Source: an uncultured Fibrobacter sp. | Lineage (GTDB): Bacteria; Fibrobacterota; Fibrobacteria; Fibrobacterales; Fibrobacteraceae | Length of the DNA stretch: 12,680 nt | NCBI GenBank assembly: GCA_947306025.1 | Contig: CAMZFJ010000022.1 | Coordinates: forward strand, 1 to 12,680 | Direction: 5' to 3' | In this document: positions 4,718 through 12,680 of the stretch, in pieces | Numbering within the stretch: the first letter of the stretch is position 1 | Layout: each line of letters starts with the position of its first letter | Position numbers and translations under genes: made by a program | The notes under the pieces: model-generated | Databases searched by the model: none | What the model was told of the DNA's origin: nothing | What the model saw: the letters and a program-made list of their open reading frames with translations, nothing else

Positions 4718-5454
4718 TGAACGCTTCAACAAAAACCTTCATCGCAAGCTTGATTATTTTCGCTTGCTCTCTCGGCTTCTTCATTGGAGCATTCGCATTC
4801 AACAACGCCGGCTTCTCGACATGTTCCAAAAACGGAATTTGCGAATTCCAGCCTGGTGATTGCTGCAAGAAGAACATGGACTGCTGCAAGAAAAAAGCAG
4901 ACTGTTGCAAAAAGAAAGCCCCTTGCGGCCCGGACTGCAAATGCCCACGTTGCATGCGCCATGGTGAAGAATTCGGCGAAGGCCCGCACCACAAAGGCGA
5001 CCACTTCCGCGGCGAACCACCTCGCGATCCGAACTTCAAAGGCAAGCATTTCGACAAGAAGTTCGATAAGAAATTCGACTTTAAGAAAGGCGAAGCCTTC
5101 ATGGACTCCGTATTGCAAGTAACTCCGGAACAAAAGGCCGCTTTGGAACAGCAACGCCGCATGATGGATTCTACATTCAAGGAACTTCGCAAACAAAAGA
5201 AGGAAGCCGAAAAGACTCTCCGCGAAGCCCTCGACAGCAATGACGACAAGAAAATCGCAGCAGCCAAGGCTAATATCCTCAAGGCTCAAGAAGGTTTGCT
5301 CAACCACAGAATCAAGGGCGTAAAGGACTTCAACAAGATTCTCACCAAAGAACAGTTGGAAAAGTTCAAGTCCATGCAGTTCGAACACATGAAGCACGCC
5401 AAGCACGGCAAAGGCGAACATGGCCACGAACACCACGAGCAGCCACAAGATTAA
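4717..5454 (+). CDS. Membrane-anchored Cys/His-rich Spy/CpxP/CnrX-like metal-binding protein
   Basis: The 245-residue protein has an N-terminal membrane helix at about 7-28, more likely an anchor than a cleaved signal because it continues well past C17. Then comes a Cys-rich block (C36 to C79) with three tandem DCCKKxx heptapeptides starting at D48, D55 and D62, ending in PCGPDCKCPRC. A His/Lys/Asp-rich linker with FDKK repeats follows (about 85-125). The last part is a helical domain with VTPEQ (135-139) and LTKEQ (209-213), the paired LTxxQ hallmark of the Spy/CpxP/metal-resistance family. The tail is His-rich (HMKHAKHGKGEHGHEHHE). It probably senses or sequesters thiophilic metals outside the cytoplasmic membrane and may control the anti-sigma protein. 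The ATG at 4717 follows AGGAGA at 4704-4709; the longer upstream frame is not used. Confidence 0.75.
   Translation: MNASTKTFIASLIIFACSLGFFIGAFAFNNAGFSTCSKNGICEFQPGDCCKKNMDCCKKKADCCKKKAPCGPDCKCPRCMRHGEEFGEGPHHKGDHFRGEPPRDPNFKGKHFDKKFDKKFDFKKGEAFMDSVLQVTPEQKAALEQQRRMMDSTFKELRKQKKEAEKTLREALDSNDDKKIAAAKANILKAQEGLLNHRIKGVKDFNKILTKEQLEKFKSMQFEHMKHAKHGKGEHGHEHHEQPQD
4858..4920 (+). repeat. Three tandem 21-base repeats encoding DCCKKxx
   Basis: Units at 4858-4878, 4879-4899 and 4900-4920 encode DCCKKNM, DCCKKKA and DCCKKKA. The DNA copies differ mainly at third codon positions, so the array has been kept by protein-level selection since duplication. Copy number could vary between strains. Confidence 0.85.
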
Positions 5455-5502
5455 GATTTTCTAAAACGCAACACATTTGATTTTCATGATTCCTTGATTA
5501 AC

Positions 5503-5540
5503 AAGCCTTCGGTCGACCAACCGAAGGCTTTCTGTTTTTT
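5503..5540 (+). terminator. Strong intrinsic terminator after the sigma-factor operon
   Basis: AAGCCTTCGGT (5503-5513) pairs perfectly with ACCGAAGGCTT (5520-5530) around a 6-base loop. It is followed by TCTGTTTTTT. This 11-base-pair stem with a U-rich tail separates the sigma/anti-sigma operon from recC. Confidence 0.92.
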
Positions 5541-5549
5541 GCAAAAAGA

Positions 5550-5555
5550 TATATT
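5550..5555 (+). promoter_or_regulatory. -10 element of recC adjoining its start codon
   Basis: TATATT ends 6 bases before the recC ATG at 5562. No Shine-Dalgarno sequence is present, and no good -35 is visible. A transcript from this element would start at or very near the A of the ATG, so recC may be translated from a leaderless mRNA. Confidence 0.4.
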
Positions 5556-5561
5556 GTACTC

Positions 5562-8500
5562 ATGCTGTACCTGAAATTTGCACTGAACCTCGAAAACCTC
5601 GCCGACGAAATGATCGAAGCCGTTTCCAAAGCTTGGACAAACCCGTTTGAAGCGCCGGCAGTTCTTTTTCCGGACCCAAAACTGGAGCAATGGTTCAGGT
5701 TAAAATGGGTGCAAAAAAAGAAGTCTCTTGTCGGTTTCAATTCCATGATGATCGACCGTTTTCTCATGGAAATCCTCATTGGCGATGACACGCACAAGAA
5801 AAAATTGAACTCCGACATGTTGAGGAACGTCATCCTTGCGCATCTTGTCAAGGAGACTAACGGCATCCCGAACTATCTGCAAATGGACGAAGAAGTCAAG
5901 CGTTATTTGGTCATTGACGGCAAGCTTGACGAAACGCATCTTTTTGATTTTGCAAGCAAGATGGCTTCGCTATTTTTGGAATACGAGACAAGCAGGCCGA
6001 GCAATTTCATCCGCCGCATTGACGGCACTTCGGCGCCGGGCATTCTCGACAAGTGGAAACAAGGGAAACTCGATTCATTTTTCGGACTCACGAACCGCGA
6101 AATTTCACAGCGTGAAAAATGGCAGCGCGATTTGTACTCCGCGATATTCCACGCGCACGATGGCAAGCCTTCGCTTTTATCTGAAGTTTTCGAGAACGAG
6201 GCCAAGCGCAAAAATGGCGAAAGCACGGAATACATGACGATTCCGTATCTGTACATTGCATGCCACGACAACGCAGGCAACGTAAACTTCCACACGGAGC
6301 ACATCGGCAACACACCGCTATTCATTTTCGGTTTGGGCGGCATGGGGCAATTCTACCGCGTCATCTTGCAGAAGTACGCCGAGACGCACGATGTTTACGC
6401 CTACATTCAAAACCCCTGCATGGAATTCTGGGAAGACACTTCAACCGTTCACAATCAAAGCGCAATTGTTCATAGGAATTGGGTTTCGCGTGACGGGCAA
6501 TGGAGCGATAGCACAGGAAGCATAGATAAAGTTCGCGAAAAGATGTCCGTTGATATTTCTGAAGCGGGCGACAGCAATGATGTGGATGACATTCCCGAAT
6601 ACACCCACGAAGAAGCGGAATCCGAAAACACGCTGCTTTGCAATTGGGGACGCTCTGGGCGCGACAATATCAAGCTTTGGTGCCAAGCCGCCAATTACGA
6701 TTTCGACTTTCGCGCAGGCGATACCATCAGCGATGCAAGCGAACTCCCGCACGACACACTTTTGCACAAAGTGCAATACGCGATTGCAAACCGCATCAAC
6801 ACACTGCCCGAATTTAGCGCTGACGATTGCAAATCGAAGGACCCGAGCCTAGATGTGACTGCTGCGCCGACAAAGATTCGTGAAGTCGAAGCATTGCACA
6901 CTTCTATTTGCAAGCTCATGCAGCAAGGTGCGCGCGTGAACGATATTCTTGTAGTATCGCCCGATCTGGACGATTACCGCACCGCGATCAAAACGATTTT
7001 CGACCAAACGCCCGAAAAGAAAAAATACGCCAGCGAAAACGATAAAGACAGCTTTTTGCACATTCCATTTGCCATTGTCGATTCGCCCGCCAGAAGTTCG
7101 CAAACCGAGAACGTTCTAGAAAACCTGTTTACGATTCTAGAACAAGGGACAATCACACGCCCGACATTCTTTGCACTATTGCGCAATCCAGTCGTACAGC
7201 AAACACGCCACATCAGCGAAGATGATGTAGGCAAATGGGAAAGCTGGATTGAAGGCACCAACGTCTATCGCGATCGCGAGCATAAAAAAGAAGATTGGCT
7301 CGGCGGAGTTCGCCGACTGCTCCTTGCAAAAATGACGAAGAATCCCGTCATGACATCGGGCGACATTCTCATGCCGTATTCCGACATGGCAACAAGCGAT
7401 AATCGCTCTCTTTGCAAATTTGTCGATTGTATTGACACGCTCAAAAAGTGGATGGATTTTGGCAACGCCGGAAAAGTCGCAGACTTAGACAAGCTTACCG
7501 ATTTTCTCAACGAATGGATTTCGATGTCAGGCGCTCCGGAAGGATTCGCAAGCGAAACAATTATCGTAAGCAACGTCATGCAAGCCATCGAAGGCCTCCG
7601 CAACCAAATCGATGCAGGCCTCGAAAGCATCTCGTGGAAAATCATCAAGCAAACGCTTCTCACAGCAGCGCAATCATCTGCTTATAGTTGCGGCACATTG
7701 TTCGTGAACGGCATTACCTTCATGAACTTCATCCCGAACAGAATTATCCCCGTAAAGCATCTGTTCTTTATCGGCGGAGATTCCATGAACTTCCCAGGAG
7801 CAAAACAGCACAACACGCTCGACCTCCGCAAATCTTGCCGCCCGTGGCCGGGCGATGATTCGCCCATTGCAAAACGCCGTTACGCATTCCTTTGCCAACT
7901 CATGAGCACAAGCGAAAGTTTCCACGTGAGCTACGTGAATCAAGACATCCGCAAGGATGCCGAACTTTACCCGACTTCGGTTGTAAACGATATACGGAAG
8001 TTTTTGACAAACGCCGTGGGAGATGCCGCCGGAAGTGCAACAAATGAAATCTCCGATTCCGAGAAGCGCCAAAATGGGACAGCCGCGAAAATCAGCCCGT
8101 CAGAAGCATGGCCCGAAAACAAAATTTCGCTTGACGAAACCCGCAATTTCGATGAACTTTTCACGCAAAAAAGCCTTCGCAACAAGCGCGCATTCCTCAA
8201 CATGATGCAAGACGGATTTGCACACGTGAATCCGAAAACGGGCGCCATGCAAACCGCGACAGAGAACGTCAACTTCAAATGCCCCGAACGCGTTCCGCTA
8301 TACATGCTCAGCGAATTCTTGAAAGATCCATTCGAATTCCGCATCAGCCAAATGCTTGCCGCTTCCAATTCCGACGATCCCGAAAAGGAAATGTTCGAGC
8401 CCATCCATTTCGATGCATTGCAAAAAAGCGAACTCCTCAAAATGATGGTCGCTGCAGAACTTTCGCACAAGTCCGATGAACTCGAAAAATTCAAAAAGGA

Positions 8501-9266
8501 ATCTACGCTCCAAGGCAACATGCCCGACGGCATTTTCGGAACAAAATTGCTTGCCGAAATAGAATCGAACAAGTCGCAAATTCTAAAGCAAATGGGCGAC
8601 TCGCTCATCAACGAAATCAAAGATTCCTGGAGTTACAAAGCTAAAATTCAGGACATCCAGCTCAACCGCAAAAACGACACCAGCAAATGGACGCTTTCGG
8701 GAACGCTTGACTGGAGCGACAACGATGACCTCGATAAAATCACCAAGATGGTTTCGGTTTCTTCGTCCGACAAGAGTCCAAACTTGTCCAAGTTCTTGCC
8801 TTCTTACATCAAGGCGCTCGCCATTATTGCGCAAAGAGCAAGTAACGAAAGTACCGCAGAAAAAGAACAAACTATTAAAATTGCAATCTACAATGGCGAC
8901 ATTTCAAAAGAGGCGACAAGCGCCACCGTTGCCATGACGCCGCACAAAGCAAACGAAATCTTGCAAGACATTTACACCGCCGCATTCGGCGACGAATCGC
9001 AACTTCCGTATTCCAAGGCGGTTCCCGCAAGCATGCTCGATGCATCGGGAATCATCAACATTCGCGCCTTTAAAGAAAAACTGCTCAGTGAATCCTGGAA
9101 ATACTTCGACAAAAAAACGCTATTCGACCCCATCACAGATGTGGGCTTTGACGCAATTAACTTTACAGATCAGTGGAAAGAAGCCACACAAAAAATGCGC
9201 GGTCTTATGCAATTTACGATAGACGAAAGCGAATCGGGAAAAACCGCTAAGAAAAGGAAGGCTTAA
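5562..9266 (+). CDS. recC: Exodeoxyribonuclease V subunit gamma (RecC)
   Basis: The 1234-residue protein is somewhat longer than E. coli RecC (1122). RecC forms the scaffold of RecBCD, splits the DNA strands at a break and scans for the Chi site in the cytosol. N-terminal PDPKLEQWFRLKW resembles the helicase-like domain start. The block FIFGLGGMGQFYRV with NPCMEFWED (about 253-290) matches E. coli FIFG and NPC..YW.D segments. REVEALHTSIC (about 440) with ILVVSPDLDDY corresponds to REVEVLH and its following strand. NFIPNRIIPVKHLFFIGGD (about 720-740) matches the region around MPMRSIPFK in E. coli. The C-terminal third should be the inactive nuclease-like fold. The gene starts after a terminator and continues into recB 2 bases after its stop. 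Overall similarity to proteobacterial RecC is low outside these blocks. Confidence 0.9.
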   Translation: MLYLKFALNLENLADEMIEAVSKAWTNPFEAPAVLFPDPKLEQWFRLKWVQKKKSLVGFNSMMIDRFLMEILIGDDTHKKKLNSDMLRNVILAHLVKETNGIPNYLQMDEEVKRYLVIDGKLDETHLFDFASKMASLFLEYETSRPSNFIRRIDGTSAPGILDKWKQGKLDSFFGLTNREISQREKWQRDLYSAIFHAHDGKPSLLSEVFENEAKRKNGESTEYMTIPYLYIACHDNAGNVNFHTEHIGNTPLFIFGLGGMGQFYRVILQKYAETHDVYAYIQNPCMEFWEDTSTVHNQSAIVHRNWVSRDGQWSDSTGSIDKVREKMSVDISEAGDSNDVDDIPEYTHEEAESENTLLCNWGRSGRDNIKLWCQAANYDFDFRAGDTISDASELPHDTLLHKVQYAIANRINTLPEFSADDCKSKDPSLDVTAAPTKIREVEALHTSICKLMQQGARVNDILVVSPDLDDYRTAIKTIFDQTPEKKKYASENDKDSFLHIPFAIVDSPARSSQTENVLENLFTILEQGTITRPTFFALLRNPVVQQTRHISEDDVGKWESWIEGTNVYRDREHKKEDWLGGVRRLLLAKMTKNPVMTSGDILMPYSDMATSDNRSLCKFVDCIDTLKKWMDFGNAGKVADLDKLTDFLNEWISMSGAPEGFASETIIVSNVMQAIEGLRNQIDAGLESISWKIIKQTLLTAAQSSAYSCGTLFVNGITFMNFIPNRIIPVKHLFFIGGDSMNFPGAKQHNTLDLRKSCRPWPGDDSPIAKRRYAFLCQLMSTSESFHVSYVNQDIRKDAELYPTSVVNDIRKFLTNAVGDAAGSATNEISDSEKRQNGTAAKISPSEAWPENKISLDETRNFDELFTQKSLRNKRAFLNMMQDGFAHVNPKTGAMQTATENVNFKCPERVPLYMLSEFLKDPFEFRISQMLAASNSDDPEKEMFEPIHFDALQKSELLKMMVAAELSHKSDELEKFKKESTLQGNMPDGIFGTKLLAEIESNKSQILKQMGDSLINEIKDSWSYKAKIQDIQLNRKNDTSKWTLSGTLDWSDNDDLDKITKMVSVSSSDKSPNLSKFLPSYIKALAIIAQRASNESTAEKEQTIKIAIYNGDISKEATSATVAMTPHKANEILQDIYTAAFGDESQLPYSKAVPASMLDASGIINIRAFKEKLLSESWKYFDKKTLFDPITDVGFDAINFTDQWKEATQKMRGLMQFTIDESESGKTAKKRKA
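9254..9262 (+). promoter_or_regulatory. Ribosome binding site of recB inside the end of recC
   Basis: The purine-rich AGGAAGG lies within the last codons of recC, about 7 bases before the ATG at 9269. Together with the 2-base gap between the genes this indicates coupled translation. Confidence 0.65.
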
Positions 9267-9268
9267 TC

Positions 9269-12200
9269 ATGGAAAATTTCAGTCTCCAAAAATTCGACCC
9301 TTCCAAAAGCCTTTTTATAGAAGCTTCTGCAGGCACAGGCAAAACATACACCATCCAATTGATGGTGGCAAAACTCATTAGCCTCGGGACACCGCTCAAA
9401 AAAATTCTCATCGTCACCTATACCGAAAAAGCGGCAGGTGAATTAAAAGACCGCATTCGCAAAAAAATCGACGAAGTTCTCATCAGCAAAAAGCTGGACA
9501 AAACAAACGAGAGCGAAAAAGAACTCGACAACGCGACACTTGCACTTTTTTCCAAAGCATATCAAGACGTCGATAACGCCGCCATTTTCACCATTCATTC
9601 ATTCTGCCAAAAAGCGTTAAAGGAATACGCCTACGATGCAGGCAGGCCCTTTGACATGTCGATGATTGACGATGTCGAAGTCGAAAATCTCATCGAGCAA
9701 TTTATTCGAGACCGCTGGAGCGATAATTCCGATTTTCAGTTTTTGATCAAACACGATTCTGCGCAAGCGATTACAAGAAAAATTATTGACGGTCTCAAGA
9801 GCATTACGAACATTTACAAAGGGAGCGAAGGCGACCGCGAAATCATTCCGCTCGACAAGTCCGAAGATACTAAAATCGGCGATACCGTTTTAAGCACTGA
9901 AGACTTGCAAGCAATCGCAGCCGTCAGCACATTTGACGACATCCTTGATATTCCTGCTTTCCACGATGCATACGAAACTCTCGAAAAGCATCCGTCCGAA
10001 AAGTTCGGCAAGACTTCTAAAAATTGCATTAGCGATTTTCTGAACATTCTCAAACAATGGCAAAAAGGGAGTGCGCTTTTTTCGGCCGTTTCGTTCAAGG
10101 ATAGTGAATTTATCCAAACAGCTTGGCCAGCAGATGCATACGACGCCTTTATTGCATTTAAGAACCTCAAGGATTTACTTGGTTCTATCAATAGCATTTT
10201 GCTGAACCAATTCTTGATATCGCAAGCCGCGAGCGTTTTTGATGAATGGCAAGCGTATAAAACCGAAATGAAATACCAGTCGTTCAACGATATGATTCTA
10301 TCGGTTCATCACGCCGCACTCGACACAAGCAAAGGCGAATCCCTTTTAAAAACAAGGCTCCGCGCGCAATACGCTTACGCCATCATCGACGAATTCCAAG
10401 ACACCAACCAACTGCAATGGGACATTTTCAGCGCCGTTTTCGACAAGATTTTTGTCGTTGGCGACCCCAAGCAATCCATTTACAGTTTCCAAAGTGCCGA
10501 TGTGAATGTCTATCAAAAAGCGATTCACGAAATCAAAAACGGCATGTCGTTGCAAACAAACTTTAGATCTACTACAGGAATCATCAACGGTTGCAACGAA
10601 CTTTTCAAAGGCGATTTTTTCACGCCCAACGAAGGCGCAACAAAGCTCGTAGATTTTGAGCCCTCGCTGCCACCGCAAAATAGCTCGAAAGTCAAGGCTC
10701 CGCCAAAAATCAAAGGCGAAGAAATCGCCCCGATTTGGATTAGCGACGAGGACATTAACGAAGTAGATTTTGCACGCGCGGCCGTTCAAAAAATTGTGGA
10801 CTGGTGTACATTTATCGATGATAAAAAAACAGTCTTGCAAGTATTCGACAAAAAAGACTGCACCAAATACAGAAACGTTACATTCAAGGATTTTGCCGTA
10901 CTCGCACGCAGCCGTGCCGAAATGGATTCCATCGAAGATGCCATGCGTTCTGCAGGCGTACCCTTCAGCCGTTACAAAGACAGCAACCTTTTCAGCTGCC
11001 GCGAATGCGCCGAATGGATTGCCATTTTTAAAGCCATCGACGCCCCTGATTATTCCGCTTGGAACCGAAGACTTTTAAGCGAAGCGCTCATCACGGACTT
11101 TTTCAGAATCGCAAAGCAAGACATTCACTATGCAGAAAGCAGCGCCTTTGACGACCCGAACAATCCCGTACGCCAACAGTTGAACGCCTGGCGCGAACTC
11201 GCACAAAGACGCCGCTACGCCGAAATGCTCGAACGCATTTACAGCGACACGCAAGTCGAAGAACGCCTCACGGAAATTTCCCGATTGCAAAATTTGGCAA
11301 GGCTCCGCCAAATCGGAAATTACGCCATCGAATACCTTTACAATCACAATTGCTCTATCGAAGACCTTGTCCGCCATTTAGAAGCGCTCGCCAACTACAG
11401 CGACAACGCCGATGACGAAGATGGAAACCTCGTCGAAAAAAGCAGCGACTACGATGCCGTGCAAGTCATGACCATTCATGCGTCCAAAGGCCTCGAATTT
11501 CCGGTTGTCATTTCTGTTGCAGGTTTCAAAGGCAAAAGACCGGGAACAGGACCGTTCCTTTATCACGACAACGACGAAATCCGCCTTGGATTTAGCGACC
11601 ATGCCAAGAAAACCCGCGAACGTGAAGAACTCGAAGAATGGAAACGACTTTTCTACGTCGATTTCACACGTGCATCTTCAATCTTGATGTTGCCGCGATA
11701 CGAAAAATGGAAAAACACCAAAGGCGTCAAGGAAGAATACAGATTCCTCGAAGGCTCTATTAGAGGCCTGCTTAAAACAGCGCCACAATTGACAACACAT
11801 TTACCTAAAATCGAGAATTGGAATCCGCAACAGCTAAGCGAGACCGTCAAGGAACGCATCCTCAAGCCGTTCAATGCACTTTCTGGAATCGGGAACGCAT
11901 TGACCGCAGACGAAATCAAGAACAACATTATAAGTCAAAAAACCGAAATGGTCCGCTTGCAACAAAAGCTCGCCGATGCAAGCATCATGCAGTATTCCTA
12001 CAGTTCGCTTTCTGGCAAAGCCGATTCCGGTGTCGATACAGACGAAGGCGACCGCTTAAATCCAGAGGGTGCCGAAATAGCGACAGCGCGTACGCCAATT
12101 GTACAAATTCGGGATATTGACACCGAAGCGCACGATTGCACCATCGCATTTGACGAATCACTCGATTACCAAACGCACCTCAACGAAACAGCACAGAGAT

Positions 12201-12680
12201 TCCCGCGCGGTTCGCACGCCGGTAACGCGCTCCACCGCATTTTCGAACGCATAAAGTTCCATCAATTCGGTCAAAGTCTCAAAACGCTCGACGATGCACT
12301 CGCCGATTCTCAAACAAAGAACATCATCGAAGAAGAATTCAAGCGCGAATCACTCCCCATCTGGAATCATCGCGACTCTTGGATTGACATTGCCACACGC
12401 TATACATGGAATACACTAAACGCAAAACTCCCGAGCATCGCGGGAAGTTCCATTGAAGTCGCGAACCCTCACGTCGAAGCCACGAGCAATTCCGCACCGC
12501 AAGCAACTCCGCAAACATTTGCGCTCGTCGACATTCCCGAAAGCGACCACAAGCCCGAAGTGCAATTCAACCAAAACGCAAGCGGCGAAAGCGATTTACT
12601 CAAGCGCTTCTGCAAAGGCTTTATAGACTTGCTGTTCGTCCGCAGCGTCAACGGCAAAAAGCGCTACTCCATTCTCGACT
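9269..12680 (+). CDS. recB: Exodeoxyribonuclease V subunit beta (RecB), 3' end cut off
   Basis: The frame is open for 1137 codons to the window edge without interruption. RecB is the 3'-5' helicase and the nuclease of RecBCD. The SF1 motifs are in order: Walker A ASAGTGKT (19-26), motif Ia region IVTYTEKAAGELKDRI, TIHSFCQKAL, Walker B DEFQD (374-378), GDPKQSIYSFQ (398-408), NFRST (about 433), and VQVMTIHASKGLEFPVV (731-747). The C-terminal nuclease domain begins with GNALHRIFE, whose H989 corresponds to E. coli H956. It continues with GFIDLLF (D1120, equivalent of D1067) and RYSILD (D1137, equivalent of D1080). The window ends just before the expected catalytic lysine, so an intact active site is likely but not fully seen. 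recD would be expected nearby and is not in view. Confidence 0.96.
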   Translation, partial: MENFSLQKFDPSKSLFIEASAGTGKTYTIQLMVAKLISLGTPLKKILIVTYTEKAAGELKDRIRKKIDEVLISKKLDKTNESEKELDNATLALFSKAYQDVDNAAIFTIHSFCQKALKEYAYDAGRPFDMSMIDDVEVENLIEQFIRDRWSDNSDFQFLIKHDSAQAITRKIIDGLKSITNIYKGSEGDREIIPLDKSEDTKIGDTVLSTEDLQAIAAVSTFDDILDIPAFHDAYETLEKHPSEKFGKTSKNCISDFLNILKQWQKGSALFSAVSFKDSEFIQTAWPADAYDAFIAFKNLKDLLGSINSILLNQFLISQAASVFDEWQAYKTEMKYQSFNDMILSVHHAALDTSKGESLLKTRLRAQYAYAIIDEFQDTNQLQWDIFSAVFDKIFVVGDPKQSIYSFQSADVNVYQKAIHEIKNGMSLQTNFRSTTGIINGCNELFKGDFFTPNEGATKLVDFEPSLPPQNSSKVKAPPKIKGEEIAPIWISDEDINEVDFARAAVQKIVDWCTFIDDKKTVLQVFDKKDCTKYRNVTFKDFAVLARSRAEMDSIEDAMRSAGVPFSRYKDSNLFSCRECAEWIAIFKAIDAPDYSAWNRRLLSEALITDFFRIAKQDIHYAESSAFDDPNNPVRQQLNAWRELAQRRRYAEMLERIYSDTQVEERLTEISRLQNLARLRQIGNYAIEYLYNHNCSIEDLVRHLEALANYSDNADDEDGNLVEKSSDYDAVQVMTIHASKGLEFPVVISVAGFKGKRPGTGPFLYHDNDEIRLGFSDHAKKTREREELEEWKRLFYVDFTRASSILMLPRYEKWKNTKGVKEEYRFLEGSIRGLLKTAPQLTTHLPKIENWNPQQLSETVKERILKPFNALSGIGNALTADEIKNNIISQKTEMVRLQQKLADASIMQYSYSSLSGKADSGVDTDEGDRLNPEGAEIATARTPIVQIRDIDTEAHDCTIAFDESLDYQTHLNETAQRFPRGSHAGNALHRIFERIKFHQFGQSLKTLDDALADSQTKNIIEEEFKRESLPIWNHRDSWIDIATRYTWNTLNAKLPSIAGSSIEVANPHVEATSNSAPQATPQTFALVDIPESDHKPEVQFNQNASGESDLLKRFCKGFIDLLFVRSVNGKKRYSILD

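Noticed and set aside
4726..5448. 240-codon minus-strand open frame opposite the Cys-rich gene
   Set aside because: It is the antisense image of a Lys/Glu-rich coding sequence, which yields Leu/Phe-rich peptides. It has no ribosome site and no family resemblance.
1..12680. CRISPR array, tRNA or rRNA genes
   Set aside because: No regularly spaced repeat array and no tRNA T-loop or rRNA signature was found on either strand.

Overview
This window looks like chromosomal DNA of a Fibrobacter-type bacterium (phylum Fibrobacterota). That placement is an inference from gene content, moderate G+C and codon use, and no rRNA or other marker gene is present to confirm it.

Layout, left to right. (1) 1-185, plus strand: the last 60 codons of cobalamin-dependent methionine synthase (metH), closed by a bidirectional terminator. 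(2) 256-1044, minus strand: an Rpn-type PD-(D/E)XK nuclease ('transposase family') gene with good internal translation starts in its 3' part. (3) 1045-1414: 370 bases with no convincing gene. They hold a minus-strand terminator, two candidate minus-strand promoters, palindromes, and a predicted three-way-junction fold whose G-U pairing favours the minus strand. (4) 1415-3722, minus strand: a tight three-gene operon of a duplicated DUF1538 membrane protein followed by two different PII-like proteins. (5) 3723-3837: a short divergent spacer with a four-unit heptanucleotide tandem repeat. (6) 3838-5454, plus strand: an overlapping operon of ECF sigma factor, short single-pass anti-sigma-like protein, and membrane-anchored Cys/His-rich protein of the Spy/CpxP/CnrX type, closed by a strong terminator. 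(7) 5562-12680, plus strand: recC and recB, two bases apart. recB runs off the window within its nuclease domain, and recD is not in the window.

How the parts may work together. The DUF1538 protein is a probable transporter or channel, and the two PII-like proteins are candidates for gating it according to a small-molecule signal, as PII proteins do for AmtB. The sigma/anti-sigma/metal-binding trio resembles the logic of the Cupriavidus CnrH/CnrY/CnrX metal-sensing system, with a very different Cys-rich sensor. RecB and RecC are two subunits of the RecBCD helicase-nuclease that processes DNA double-strand ends.

The items most worth following up are the ECF metal-sensing trio, the DUF1538 plus twin PII-like operon, the possible Rpn internal antitoxin, and the structured non-coding block at 1086-1330.
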